Source of the DNA: JAJPHT01 sp035526585
Lineage (GTDB): Archaea > Thermoplasmatota > SW-10-69-26 > JACQPN01 > JAJPHT01
Length of the DNA: 38,063 bases
Direction of reading: 5' to 3'
Assembly: GCA_035526585.1 (NCBI GenBank)
Contig: DATLCC010000031.1
Location: 1-38,063 of the forward strand
Made by a program: the position numbers and the translations under genes. This document shows positions 1 to 7,478 of the stretch, in pieces. The notes beneath the pieces were generated by a model. The model ran no database searches, was not told where the DNA came from, and saw only the letters and a program-made list of their open reading frames with translations. Each line of letters begins with the position of its first letter. The first letter of the stretch is position 1.

Positions 1-16
1 CGTTTTTGCGGCCCCG

Positions 17-406
17 ATGACCACCGTTCCCGCGAGCGCGCCGGCGCCGCGTCTGTCGCTTTTCCAGGAATTCCGCGCGTTCCTCGACAAGTACGGCGTC
101 GTAGGTTTGGCGATCGCGTTCGTGATCGGCGCGGCGCTCACGACCCTGGTGAAGGCCGTGGTCGACGATGTGCTGATGCCGATCGTCGCGCTCATCACGC
201 CTTCGGGTGGATGGGAGGACGCGAAGTTCACGTACCCGGCGCTTCCCGACGGATGGGACCGCCCGAAGCAGGGGCTTCCGCCGCACACGCTGGAGATCTC
301 GTGGGGCCATCTCCTGGGTACGATCATCAATTTCGTGATCATCGCGCTCTTCGTGTTCGTCGTCGCGAAGTATCTCCTGCGCCAGCAGGAGATCAAGAAG
401 ATCTGA
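17..406 (+). CDS. mscL: Large-conductance mechanosensitive channel MscL
   Basis: The 129-residue product matches MscL, which forms a pentameric pore that opens under membrane tension and releases solutes during hypo-osmotic shock. Seen: an N-terminal amphipathic stretch (FQEFRAFLDKYGVVGLAIAF), the glycine/alanine-rich first transmembrane helix at about residues 26-48 (GLAIAFVIGAALTTLVKAVVDD), a periplasmic loop (about 60-92), a second membrane helix at about 95-118 (GTIINFVIIALFVFVVAKYLL), and a short charged C-terminus. Length is normal for the family, with no frameshift. The ATG lies only 16 bases from the window edge, so its promoter cannot be judged. It is followed at once by a strong GC hairpin and converges on endA. 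Confidence 0.95.
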   Translation: MTTVPASAPAPRLSLFQEFRAFLDKYGVVGLAIAFVIGAALTTLVKAVVDDVLMPIVALITPSGGWEDAKFTYPALPDGWDRPKQGLPPHTLEISWGHLLGTIINFVIIALFVFVVAKYLLRQQEIKKI

Positions 407-407
407 C

Positions 408-428
408 GCGGGCGCCAACGGCGCCCGC
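408..428 (+). terminator. GC-rich hairpin after mscL
   Basis: GCGGGCGCC (408-416), AAC loop, GGCGCCCGC (420-428) is a perfect 9-bp stem starting two bases after the mscL stop. It is followed by GGGGGAGAAAAA rather than a T-tract, so calling it a terminator or 3' mRNA end stabiliser is inference. In the rest of the mscL-endA gap (429-664) I see no gene or RNA. Confidence 0.5.
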
Positions 429-664
429 GGGGGAGAAAAAGGCGACCACACGAGACTTGCTTGTGGTTTGGGGAGGCATTTGGGAGGCTGTCGGCTCCAA
501 GCGGAGGCTTGGAGGATGACGTCCCGCGTGGTCGCCAAGACAGCGGGATGCGACGCGCGTCTTAAGGGTGATGGATGGAACGTGCGAGCGTCTCGCGTTC
601 GCTTGCGTGAGTGACATTCGCACGGGTCTGAGATGTACGTGTCCGCCTTTTCACTGTGCCCGGA

Positions 665-727
665 GAACCACGAAGCTCACGAGGCGCACGAAGTCGCCCT
701 TTCGTGGGCTTCGTGCGCTCGTGGTTC
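665..727. repeat. Word-iterated intergenic hairpin between mscL and endA
   Basis: The left arm (GAACCACGA 665-673, GCGCACGAAG 684-693) pairs with CTTCGTGCGC (709-718) and TCGTGGTTC (719-727), with a 10-base bulge in the left arm. The word CACGA(A/G) recurs several times within each arm. It lies between the convergent 3' ends of mscL and endA, where it could end transcription from both sides. Confidence 0.6.
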
Positions 728-738
728 CGTTCGGCGCG

Positions 739-1854
739 TCACGGCTTTCGGCGTGCGAGTTCGAGGAGCCGAAAACCTGGTCCAGTGGGCACCGCGAAGA
801 AGAGTCTCTTCCTGACCCCGTGCGCAAGCCGAACGAAGCCCGCGACCTCGGGCCACGCGACGCGCCGCTCGGCGGGCAGCGCGTGCACGAGATACGGCGC
901 GTGCTCCTCGTCGGGCGCGCCGGTGTAGATGCGGAAGTGCGTGCCGAACTTGAAGCCGGTCTTGACGACAAGGCCGCGTCGACGGAGGTCGCCGTACAGG
1001 GCGAGCCTCAGGGGAAAGTCCGGTTCGAGGGCGCTCGCGCGCTCTCGGAGGAGGGCCTCGCCCACGATCGTCCTCCCGTCCGCGGAGAGCACGGTCAGCT
1101 TCCCTGCCTCCGCCAGATACACGGCTTCCGGGAAGGAGAGCTGGTGGCCGATGCCGACGTCGCGTCCGAAGTATCCGTCCGCGAAGAGCGCCTTCCCCTG
1201 GTCGGGGTCGGAGACGACGACGCGGTCGTCCAGGAGGTGCGCGTCGCTCGCGTGGTGCGGGAGCGTGGGCGCGTCGGCGGAGAGGGAGGGTTCGCGGGCG
1301 TCGAAATACGTGAGATCGCCTTCCTCGTCCACGAGCGCGACGAGGAGGAGCTTCTGGTGCTTCTTTGCTCGGTCGATCTCCGCGAGGAGCGCGGGCCCGT
1401 CGAGCGCGCCCCGCTCGGACGCGCAGCGCACGAGGTGCGTGCTCGGGCTCCGCCCGGGGACGGCGCCGCGCGCGTAGACGTTGTAAACGCCCGTCGTGAC
1501 TGGCGTGACGTCGTGTCGCTGATGGACGGGATCGGTGAGGTTCGAGGGCTTCACGACGAAGGTGCGGTCGCGCAGGTCGCGGTAGACGATGTAACGGATC
1601 TCGAAGTCGTGCTCCGCCGCGCTCGCGTGGCGAAGCAGGCTCGCGACGTCGTGGTCGCGGACGGAGAGGCGGCGGTTCTCCAGAAGGTAGAGCGCCTCGA
1701 TAAGGTCGAGCTGCAGCGAGCCGCCGCTCTGGGGGACGCCGAAGAACCCCTTGTTGTAGAGCGCGTTCGCCTCCTTCTCGTCGGCGACGAGGACGCGGTC
1801 CTTCTGCAGCGTCCCGGCCGGAGGCACGCGCTCGCCAAGCCGGCCCGTGGCCAA
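739..1854 (-). CDS. endA: tRNA-splicing endonuclease (two-repeat type)
   Basis: This 371-residue protein is archaeal tRNA intron endonuclease, which cuts the bulge-helix-bulge at intron ends in pre-tRNA. It has two tandem repeats of the family fold. The N-terminal repeat (about residues 30-165) keeps the ALYNKGFFG..QLDLIEALYLLE fold signature but lacks the active-site set. The C-terminal repeat (about 225-371) has FGTHFRIY (Tyr310), His318 in EEHAPYLV, and Lys349 in LAHGVRKRLFFA, the expected catalytic triad. The length fits the homodimeric alpha2 class made of a fused pseudo-subunit and a catalytic subunit. The start is TTG at 1854, nine bases after the upstream stop; no in-frame ATG is nearby and a stop lies just upstream. 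It is last in the pur operon. Confidence 0.93.
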   Translation of the reverse strand: MATGRLGERVPPAGTLQKDRVLVADEKEANALYNKGFFGVPQSGGSLQLDLIEALYLLENRRLSVRDHDVASLLRHASAAEHDFEIRYIVYRDLRDRTFVVKPSNLTDPVHQRHDVTPVTTGVYNVYARGAVPGRSPSTHLVRCASERGALDGPALLAEIDRAKKHQKLLLVALVDEEGDLTYFDAREPSLSADAPTLPHHASDAHLLDDRVVVSDPDQGKALFADGYFGRDVGIGHQLSFPEAVYLAEAGKLTVLSADGRTIVGEALLRERASALEPDFPLRLALYGDLRRRGLVVKTGFKFGTHFRIYTGAPDEEHAPYLVHALPAERRVAWPEVAGFVRLAHGVRKRLFFAVPTGPGFRLLELARRKP

Positions 1855-1863
1855 AAAGGCATC

Positions 1864-2499
1864 TCAAGGGCCCGACACGAGGTGATCGTCGTAGGCGCCC
1901 GGGAGCACGAAGGGCAAGAACGCGAGCGCGTAGAAGAACATCGACGCCCATGCGCTCCACGCGGCCGCCGTGATGCCCACCGCGGTGAAAGCAAGGCCGA
2001 TGCCGATGCGCATCGTCATGTCGCGGACCGCCTCGGGCGGCGTCCCGACGCGCACGAGGTGCGGGTGGCGCGTCGCCCAGGCCCATTGCGCGAGGCCTGT
2101 GGCGCCGATGAGGCCGACGTTCGCGCCGTAGATCGCTGTGGGCAGCCCCGCGCCAAGGTAGCGTCCAAGGAGAGACGTCGTGAACGGCAACAGCACGACG
2201 AGCGTCAGGCCCACGAAGTTGATCCAGACGAGCGGCCGGTCGAGGCGGGTGATGAAGTTCATCTGCTGCGCGTGCCCGAGCCAGAACGTCGCGATGACCG
2301 CAGCCGTGACGAGGAACGTGAAAAGGGCCTGCCTCTGCGCGAGCAGCATCGCGGGCAGCTCCTCGAGGGGCTTCCCTGCCTCCGGGACCACGATGTCGAA
2401 GATCAGCACCGTGAGCACGAAGCCCGTGATGCCGTCGACGACGTTCTCCAGGCGCTCCTTCGTGAGGCCGGCGCTGCTGTTCCTTCGTCGCGCGAACAC
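1864..2499 (-). CDS. TMEM175/DUF1211-like membrane protein (putative potassium channel)
   Basis: About 211 residues with six hydrophobic segments. The first begins RLENVVDGITGFVLTVLIFDIVVP, which resembles helix 1 of TMEM175/DUF1211 potassium channels (RLExFSDGVFAIAITLLVLDI). The family's FSD triplet, important for channel assembly, is replaced here by VVD, so ion conduction is uncertain. The reading frame stays open upstream to an ATG at 2556, but that would overlap purQ by about 50 bases; the GTG at 2499, four bases after the purQ stop, is preferred. The gene sits between purQ and endA in one transcriptional unit, unusual company for a channel. An alternative reading is a generic six-helix membrane protein. 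Confidence 0.7.
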   Translation of the reverse strand: MFARRRNSSAGLTKERLENVVDGITGFVLTVLIFDIVVPEAGKPLEELPAMLLAQRQALFTFLVTAAVIATFWLGHAQQMNFITRLDRPLVWINFVGLTLVVLLPFTTSLLGRYLGAGLPTAIYGANVGLIGATGLAQWAWATRHPHLVRVGTPPEAVRDMTMRIGIGLAFTAVGITAAAWSAWASMFFYALAFLPFVLPGAYDDHLVSGP

Positions 2500-2503
2500 A
2501 CGA

Positions 2504-3349
2504 TCACAGCTTTCGCTCGATGTACTCCACGACGCTTTCGAACACCGCGCGCCCATCGCCCTGCGAGTCCGCGGTGTGCTTCGTGTCGCGCGTCCAGTCG
2601 GGGTGCTGGTAGCGGTGGAAGACGCGCTCCGGGTGCGGCATCATGCCGAACACGGTGCCCATCTCGTTCGTGATGCCTGCGATCCCGTCCATCGAGCCCG
2701 AAGGGCTCCACGGGTAGCCGGCCTTGCCGCCTTCGGGGTTCGTGTACGTGAACACGACCTGGTCGTTGTCCCAGAGCGCGCGAAGCGCCTTCTCCTGCTC
2801 CTCGGAGGGCACCATGAGCTTGCCTTCCGCGTGCGCGCTCGGGATCAGCCGCACTTCGCCGCGCGGGATCTTGCGCGTGAAGACGCACTTGCCGCGGCTC
2901 TCCTGCTTGAGGAGCGTCGGGCGGCACTCGAAGAGCGCGCTGTCGTTGCGGTTGAGCACCGCATCCGGGAAGAGGGGCAGCTTGGCGCCGCGCCCCGGGA
3001 GAAGGCCCAGCTCCACGAGGATCTGGAAGCCGTTGCACATCCCGCCGATCGGCTTCTCTGCCGCCACGAACTCCTCGATGTCCTTGGGGATCGCGGCCTT
3101 CATGCGCGCGGCGTAGATCGCGCCGGCGCGGATGTAGTCGCCCGCGCTGAAACCGCCGGGGAGCATCAGGAGGTGATAGTCCGAGAGGACGCGCTTCTCC
3201 TCCGCGGGCAGATCCTTCTTCACGAGCTGGTTGAGGTGGACGAGCTCGGGCTTCGTGCCGAGCGCCTCGAAGGCGTCGTACATCTCCTGCTCGTTGTTCG
3301 TGCCTTCGATGCGGAGGACCGCGACCTTGATATCACGTCGGTAGACCAT
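2504..3349 (-). CDS. purQ: Phosphoribosylformylglycinamidine synthase, glutaminase subunit PurQ
   Basis: 281 residues. It is a class I glutamine amidotransferase that supplies ammonia to PurL for the conversion of FGAR to FGAM, step four of purine synthesis. Visible: the N-terminal VAVLRIEGTNNEQEM, PGGFSAGDYIRAGA (about 64-77), the nucleophile Cys105 in GGMCNGFQIL, and the partner residues His239 and Glu241 in GMMPHPER. The ATG at 3349 directly abuts the purL TGA. At 281 residues it is longer than the roughly 225-residue bacterial small form and matches archaeal PurQ with its extended C-terminal half. It works in the PurS-PurL-PurQ complex with the two genes just upstream. Confidence 0.97.
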   Translation of the reverse strand: MVYRRDIKVAVLRIEGTNNEQEMYDAFEALGTKPELVHLNQLVKKDLPAEEKRVLSDYHLLMLPGGFSAGDYIRAGAIYAARMKAAIPKDIEEFVAAEKPIGGMCNGFQILVELGLLPGRGAKLPLFPDAVLNRNDSALFECRPTLLKQESRGKCVFTRKIPRGEVRLIPSAHAEGKLMVPSEEQEKALRALWDNDQVVFTYTNPEGGKAGYPWSPSGSMDGIAGITNEMGTVFGMMPHPERVFHRYQHPDWTRDTKHTADSQGDGRAVFESVVEYIERKL

Positions 3350-5692
3350 TCACGCCATCCTCCTGTGGAAGGCTTCCGTGTGCTCTTTGCGCGCGTCTGC
3401 CACGCGGGCAGAGCAGAGCGCCTTCGGGCCGTCTTTGACGACGATGCTGTCGCCGCCGACGACGCCGATGCGCTGGCAGGGGATGCCGAGCGCGCGCATG
3501 TGCCCCTCGAAGGCGACGGCATCGCGGGCTTCGACGACCCATCGCGTGTTGGACTCGCTGAAGAGCTTCACGTCGCTCGGGAAGTTCCCGAGGCCGCGCA
3601 GGTCGACGCTCGCGCCGACGTCGCCGCCCATGCACATCTCGGCGAGTGTCACGGCGAGGCCGCCCAGGCTCACGTCGTGGCAGGCGGCGACGATCCCCTT
3701 CTCGATCGCGGTGACGACGCCTTCCGCGTACTTCTTCGTCTTCACGATGTCGACCGAGGGCACCTGCGTGCTCTCGCCGGCCGCGATCGCGAAGTAGTGG
3801 CTGCCGCCCATCTCGTCGCGCAGCTCACCCACGTGGTAGAGCGCGTGACCTTCCTGCTTGAGGTCGGTCGTCACGCACTTGCGGATGTCGTTCACGATGC
3901 CGACGCCCAGAAGGGTCGGCGTGACCGGGATCGGGGTGTAGGCGGATTCGTTGTACATCGAGACGTTCCCCGAGATGAAGGGCACGCGCAGCGCGCGGGC
4001 GCCGTCGCCCAGCGCCATCGCGGCCTTCTCGATGCGGCCCATCTGGAGCGGCTTCTGGGGGTTCGGGAGGTTCAGGTTGTCCGCGATGCTGTCCAGGCGC
4101 GCGCCGACGGAGGCGAGGTTGCGGACCAGCTCGTCGATGCCCGAGAGCGTGCCCCGGTACGGGTCGATGTCGGTCATGTGAGGATTGATATCGCACGTGA
4201 CGGCGAGGCCCTTCCAGGAATCCTTGACGGGCTTGAGGACGGCCGCATCACCGTGGTTCGCGAACCCGACCTTGCCTTGAAGGGGCTTCACGACGGTCGC
4301 GGCGCGCACCTCGTGATCGTACTGCCGGATGACGCTCTCGCGCGAGCAGACGTTCTCGTGCCCCAGCATCTGGAGAAGAAATTGCGTGAAGTCCTCGCGC
4401 GGCGCGGGGCGTTTCGTGGTCGTGCCGGCGACCTCGGCGAACTCCATCGGACGGTGGTACACGGGGCCGCCGTAGAGGAACTCGCTGTCCATGTCGAAGC
4501 AGAGGAAGCCGTTGTACATCACCTTCACGCGCTTCTCGGGGATCGCGGTGCCGACGACGCGCGCTTCGACGTCCCACTTCCCGGCGACGTCGAGCACGTG
4601 CTCGACGTTCTCGGGGAGGCAGGTCACCATCATGCGCTCCTGGGATTCCGACACCCAGATCTCCCACGGCTTCATGTTCGATGCCTTGAGGTGGACCTGG
4701 TCGAGGTGGATCTCGGCGCCCACTCCGCCGTCAAGCGCCATCTCGCCCGCTACACAACTTAGCCCTCCGCCACCGAGATCCTTCATCCCTGTGAGCAGGC
4801 GCCTCTCGTTGAGCTCCAGAGAGGCGTGGATGAGGGGCTCTTTGGTGATGGGATCTCCGAGCTGGACCGCAGAGCGGCCCGACTCGTCGGCGTCCGCGGC
4901 GAGGTCCGCGCTCGCGAAGGTGACGCCGTGGATGCCGTCGCGTCCGGTCTTGCCGCCCAGGAGGACGTACACGTCGCCGACGTTCCCGACGCGCGAGTGG
5001 ATCAGGTGCTCCTTCTTCATGATGCCAAGGCACCCCACGTTCACGAGGCAGTTGGTCAGGAACTTGGGGTGGAAGTGGATGCTGCCCGACACGGTCGGGA
5101 TCCCGATGCGGTTGCCGTAATCCCGGATGCCCGCGACGACGCCTCCGAAGAGGTACTTCGGGTGCTTCGTGCCCGCGGGGAGCGACGCGTACGGCGTGTC
5201 GAGCGGCCCGAAGAAGAGCGGGTCGATGAGCGCGATGGGCTGGGCGCCCATGCAGACGACGTCGCGCACGACGCCGCCGATGCCGGTCGCGGCGCCGCCG
5301 TAAGGCTCGATCGCGCTCGGGTGGTTGTGGCTCTCGATCTTGGCGACGTACGCCCACTCGCCGTCGAAATGCATGACGCCCGCGTCTTCGCGCGCGATGA
5401 GGCGGTCCTCGTGGATGCCGTAGACGTGGCGCTTGAGGACCGGCTTGCTGCTCTTGTAGCAGCAGTGCTCCGACCAGGCCTGGCCGAGCGCCTCGAGCTC
5501 GATGTCGCGCGGGTTCCGGTTCTGCGCCGCGAAATACGAGGCGACGCGCCTCATCTCGTCGGCGGAGAGGCCGATGCCCATCGTCTTCGCGATCTCGGCG
5601 AGCTCGTCGTCCGAGGCGTCCTTGAGCACGACCTCGTAGATCTCGGGCGTCTTCTGGACGAGGACGCTGCGCTTCTCCAACGCTCCGGGCAT
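3350..5692 (-). CDS. purL: Phosphoribosylformylglycinamidine synthase, synthetase subunit PurL
   Basis: 780 residues, the small (separate-subunit) PurL. It uses ATP and ammonia to convert FGAR to FGAM in the cytoplasm. Visible: the N-terminal signature ALGQAWSEHCCYKSSKPVL (about 69-86, His76), GGAATGIGGVVRDVVCMGA, ESQERMMV, GKVGFANHGDAAVLKPV, and in the second half HDVSLGGLAVTLAEMCMGG, as in other two-repeat PurL proteins. Six bases separate it from purS, and its stop abuts the purQ start, so translation is probably coupled. No truncation or missing motif was seen. Confidence 0.97.
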   Translation of the reverse strand: MPGALEKRSVLVQKTPEIYEVVLKDASDDELAEIAKTMGIGLSADEMRRVASYFAAQNRNPRDIELEALGQAWSEHCCYKSSKPVLKRHVYGIHEDRLIAREDAGVMHFDGEWAYVAKIESHNHPSAIEPYGGAATGIGGVVRDVVCMGAQPIALIDPLFFGPLDTPYASLPAGTKHPKYLFGGVVAGIRDYGNRIGIPTVSGSIHFHPKFLTNCLVNVGCLGIMKKEHLIHSRVGNVGDVYVLLGGKTGRDGIHGVTFASADLAADADESGRSAVQLGDPITKEPLIHASLELNERRLLTGMKDLGGGGLSCVAGEMALDGGVGAEIHLDQVHLKASNMKPWEIWVSESQERMMVTCLPENVEHVLDVAGKWDVEARVVGTAIPEKRVKVMYNGFLCFDMDSEFLYGGPVYHRPMEFAEVAGTTTKRPAPREDFTQFLLQMLGHENVCSRESVIRQYDHEVRAATVVKPLQGKVGFANHGDAAVLKPVKDSWKGLAVTCDINPHMTDIDPYRGTLSGIDELVRNLASVGARLDSIADNLNLPNPQKPLQMGRIEKAAMALGDGARALRVPFISGNVSMYNESAYTPIPVTPTLLGVGIVNDIRKCVTTDLKQEGHALYHVGELRDEMGGSHYFAIAAGESTQVPSVDIVKTKKYAEGVVTAIEKGIVAACHDVSLGGLAVTLAEMCMGGDVGASVDLRGLGNFPSDVKLFSESNTRWVVEARDAVAFEGHMRALGIPCQRIGVVGGDSIVVKDGPKALCSARVADARKEHTEAFHRRMA

Positions 5693-5698
5693 TTTGGC

Positions 5699-5947
5699 TC
5701 ACGCCCGGACGACGGTGACCTTCGGGATGTGGATGACGGGGTTCACGAGGAGGCGCTTGCACATCTCGTCGACCTGGGCCTTGGCGTCCGTCTCGGTCGT
5801 CGCGTCGAGGTCGACGCTGAACGCATGGACCGACTTGACGCTCTTCACGCCCTTGAACCCGAGGAGCTCCAGCGCCTTCTTCGTGTTCGCTCCCTCGGGG
5901 TCGGCGACGCCAGGCTTGAGCTCGATCCGGACTTCCGCGCGGTACAT
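5699..5947 (-). CDS. purS: Phosphoribosylformylglycinamidine synthase subunit PurS
   Basis: 82 residues, the normal size for PurS, the small dimeric scaffold that bridges PurL and PurQ. It begins MYRAEVRIELKPGVADPEGA and contains the conserved KKALELLGFKGVKSVKSVHAFSVDL, then LLVNPVIHIPKV at the end. It is first in a five-gene minus-strand operon purS-purL-purQ-TMEM175-like-endA. The 158-base divergent spacer up to the receiver gene at 6106 must hold its promoter. A purine-rich GGAGGTGG lies on the minus strand upstream of the start, but I see no clear TATA box. Confidence 0.95.
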   Translation of the reverse strand: MYRAEVRIELKPGVADPEGANTKKALELLGFKGVKSVKSVHAFSVDLDATTETDAKAQVDEMCKRLLVNPVIHIPKVTVVRA

Positions 5948-6105
5948 CAGGACACCTTGGCGCTGCTACTCGCGCCACCTCCATCAACGCTCCCCGGGGG
6001 CTTACCTTTCGTGACCCCGCCCGCCCGCCGGCCCGCCTCAGCCGGCCGCCGGCGGTCCAGGCGACCGCCGGGCCGGTCGGAAACGATGAAGAGAGGCCTC
6101 CGCCC

Positions 6106-6519
6106 ATGCGGCGCCGCTTGCCTTCCTTCCTCGTGGTGGATGACAGCCCCACGATCCGGATGGTGGTCGTGGCGGCGCTGAAGGCAGCGCACGAGGGCAC
6201 GAACATCCAGGTGGCGGAGGCCGCGACCGAGACCGAAGCGCTCGACCGCTTCATGGGCGGCAGCTACGACATGGTCTTCCTGGACATGATGCTCACGAAG
6301 GACAAGAGCGCGCTCGATCTCGTGCGCGCGGTCCTCACCGCGAAGCCGGACGCCAAGATCGTCGTGACGACGGGCCTCGACCGCGAGAATCCCGAGGTCA
6401 TCGAAGCGATCAGCCTCGGCGCGTTCGCCTACCTGCGCAAGCCCGTGCGCGCGGCGGACGTGCGCTCGGTGATCGAGGACGCCGCCGCCGAGGCCGGCCG
6501 CGTCGGGCGCATCCGGTGA
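6106..6519 (+). CDS. Stand-alone response-regulator receiver domain protein
   Basis: 137 residues forming a single CheY-like receiver with no output domain. Visible: the acidic pair Asp12-Asp13 in FLVVDDSPTIR, the predicted phosphoacceptor Asp60 in MVFLDMML, Thr88/Thr89 in IVVTTG, and Lys112 in LRKPVRAADV. It would be phosphorylated by a histidine kinase or via an HPt protein and signal by protein contact. No kinase is in the window, but an HPt gene converges on it with a 6-base gap. It resembles the receiver at 20072-20497, sharing VVDDS, FLDMML, the AISLGA block and LRKPV, so the two are probably paralogues. Confidence 0.92.
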   Translation: MRRRLPSFLVVDDSPTIRMVVVAALKAAHEGTNIQVAEAATETEALDRFMGGSYDMVFLDMMLTKDKSALDLVRAVLTAKPDAKIVVTTGLDRENPEVIEAISLGAFAYLRKPVRAADVRSVIEDAAAEAGRVGRIR

Positions 6520-6525
6520 TGGAGC

Positions 6526-6879
6526 CTACGGGGGCGGCGGTTTCCACGCGGCGAGCTCCGCGGCGACGAGCTGCCACTCGCGCGCGAGCGCCGCATAGCG
6601 CGCCTCGGCGTGGGGAGGCATCTCCTTCTCCGACTCGCGCTCGAGGTCGCGGCAGAGCTGCGAGAGCGCGTTCGCGCCGAAGGTGCCGCTCGTCGACTTC
6701 AGAGAATGCGCCCCGCGGTTGAAGGTGCGCCGGTCCTTCGTCGCGAGCGACGCGCGCATCTCCTCGAGGATGCGAGGCGCCTCGCCCAGGAGCGTCTCGA
6801 TCAGGTCCTTCGTGACCGCGGGGTCGCTCCCGAGGTCCACGTGGAGCTTCTCCAGGACCGCAGGATCGACGGCTCCCAT
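6526..6879 (-). CDS. Stand-alone histidine phosphotransfer (HPt) domain protein
   Basis: 117 residues, a single four-helix HPt domain. The motif RGAHSLKSTSGTFGANALSQLCRDLE puts the phospho-accepting histidine at position 58, with the downstream Lys61 and the small-residue SGTFGA typical of the family. HPt proteins shuttle phosphate between receivers in multistep phosphorelays, which are rare in archaea. It converges on the single-receiver gene next door, suggesting they act in one relay; that is inference. The ATG at 6879 begins MGAVDPAVLEKLHVDLG, a normal HPt N-terminus. Confidence 0.88.
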   Translation of the reverse strand: MGAVDPAVLEKLHVDLGSDPAVTKDLIETLLGEAPRILEEMRASLATKDRRTFNRGAHSLKSTSGTFGANALSQLCRDLERESEKEMPPHAEARYAALAREWQLVAAELAAWKPPPP

Positions 6880-6943
6880 CGTGGACGTGGATGCGGACTC
6901 CTCTCGGAAGAAGGTGATGGCCTACGGGTGGGAACGGCCATCA

Positions 6944-7324
6944 TCATGGGAGGAGGTGGCCCCATCCGGGGTTCGGGGGGCACGCGCCGGCGGCGTCGTG
7001 GAAGGCGAGCGGGCTGTTGACGTAGCACTGGTGGAACTCGCCGTTCTCGACGTCGTCGTACCAGAACTCGTTCCAGGCGACCGAGTTGTCCACGTTCACT
7101 TCGCGGAAGCCTCCGGCGCCGCCGTTGTAGCATTGCTCGCTGCCGCGCGCGACGGGGACGCCCCCCACGACGAGGGCGGTCGAGTGGTATTCGAAGCCGT
7201 CGGCCGCGCAGTCGCCGCCGTTCTCCTCGACGACGCAGGCGGCCGCGACGCATGTCGTGTCGGCCGCGGCGGTGGCGGCGAAGAAGGGCGCGACGAGGAG
7301 CGCGAGGACGGGGAGCGGGCGCAT
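6944..7324 (-). CDS. Small secreted cysteine-containing protein, unknown function
   Basis: 126 residues that I do not recognise. It starts with a clear Sec-type signal peptide (MRPLPVLALLVAPFFAATAAA, cleavage probably near residue 21). The mature part has six cysteines (25, 30, 39, one each in EQCYNGG, HQCYVN and GACPPN), enough for three disulfides, and many aromatic and Gly/Asn residues (AWNEFWYDD). This suggests a compact extracellular domain. It is followed by the HPt gene on the same strand after about 65 bases; linkage to signalling is speculative. Confidence 0.65.
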   Translation of the reverse strand: MRPLPVLALLVAPFFAATAAADTTCVAAACVVEENGGDCAADGFEYHSTALVVGGVPVARGSEQCYNGGAGGFREVNVDNSVAWNEFWYDDVENGEFHQCYVNSPLAFHDAAGACPPNPGWGHLLP

Positions 7325-7381
7325 GGGGATGCGCAGGCGCGTCGGCGTGCATGACTGCTCTCGTGAGTGTCTATTCCATCT

Positions 7382-7413
7382 CCGGAGGCTTCGGTGTCCT
7401 TCGGAAGCTCCGG
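7382..7413. terminator. Hairpin between guaAB subunit gene and secreted-protein gene
   Basis: CCGGAGGCTTC (7382-7392) pairs with GAAGCTCCGG (7404-7413) with a one-base bulge. It lies downstream of the GMP synthase gene and 58 bases upstream of the secreted-protein start. A terminator or processing site is possible. Confidence 0.35.
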
Positions 7414-7478
7414 CCCCTCGTTCGTACGATGCGACACGACGGAAGCGCCGCGCCGAAAGGGAATGCCGCCTGCGGGCG

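Noticed and set aside
2499..2556. Upstream ATG extension of the TMEM175-like protein
   Set aside because: It would overlap purQ by about 50 bases and adds a sequence unlike the family; the GTG four bases after the purQ stop fits operon spacing.
568..2673. Very long plus-strand open frame opposite endA and the channel gene (and similar ones at 2180-4762, 4826-6181, 9156-10472, 30106-31656)
   Set aside because: High GC leaves few stops on the strand opposite real genes. The products are charged, Arg/Val/Glu-rich and lack motifs, while the other strand carries recognised proteins.
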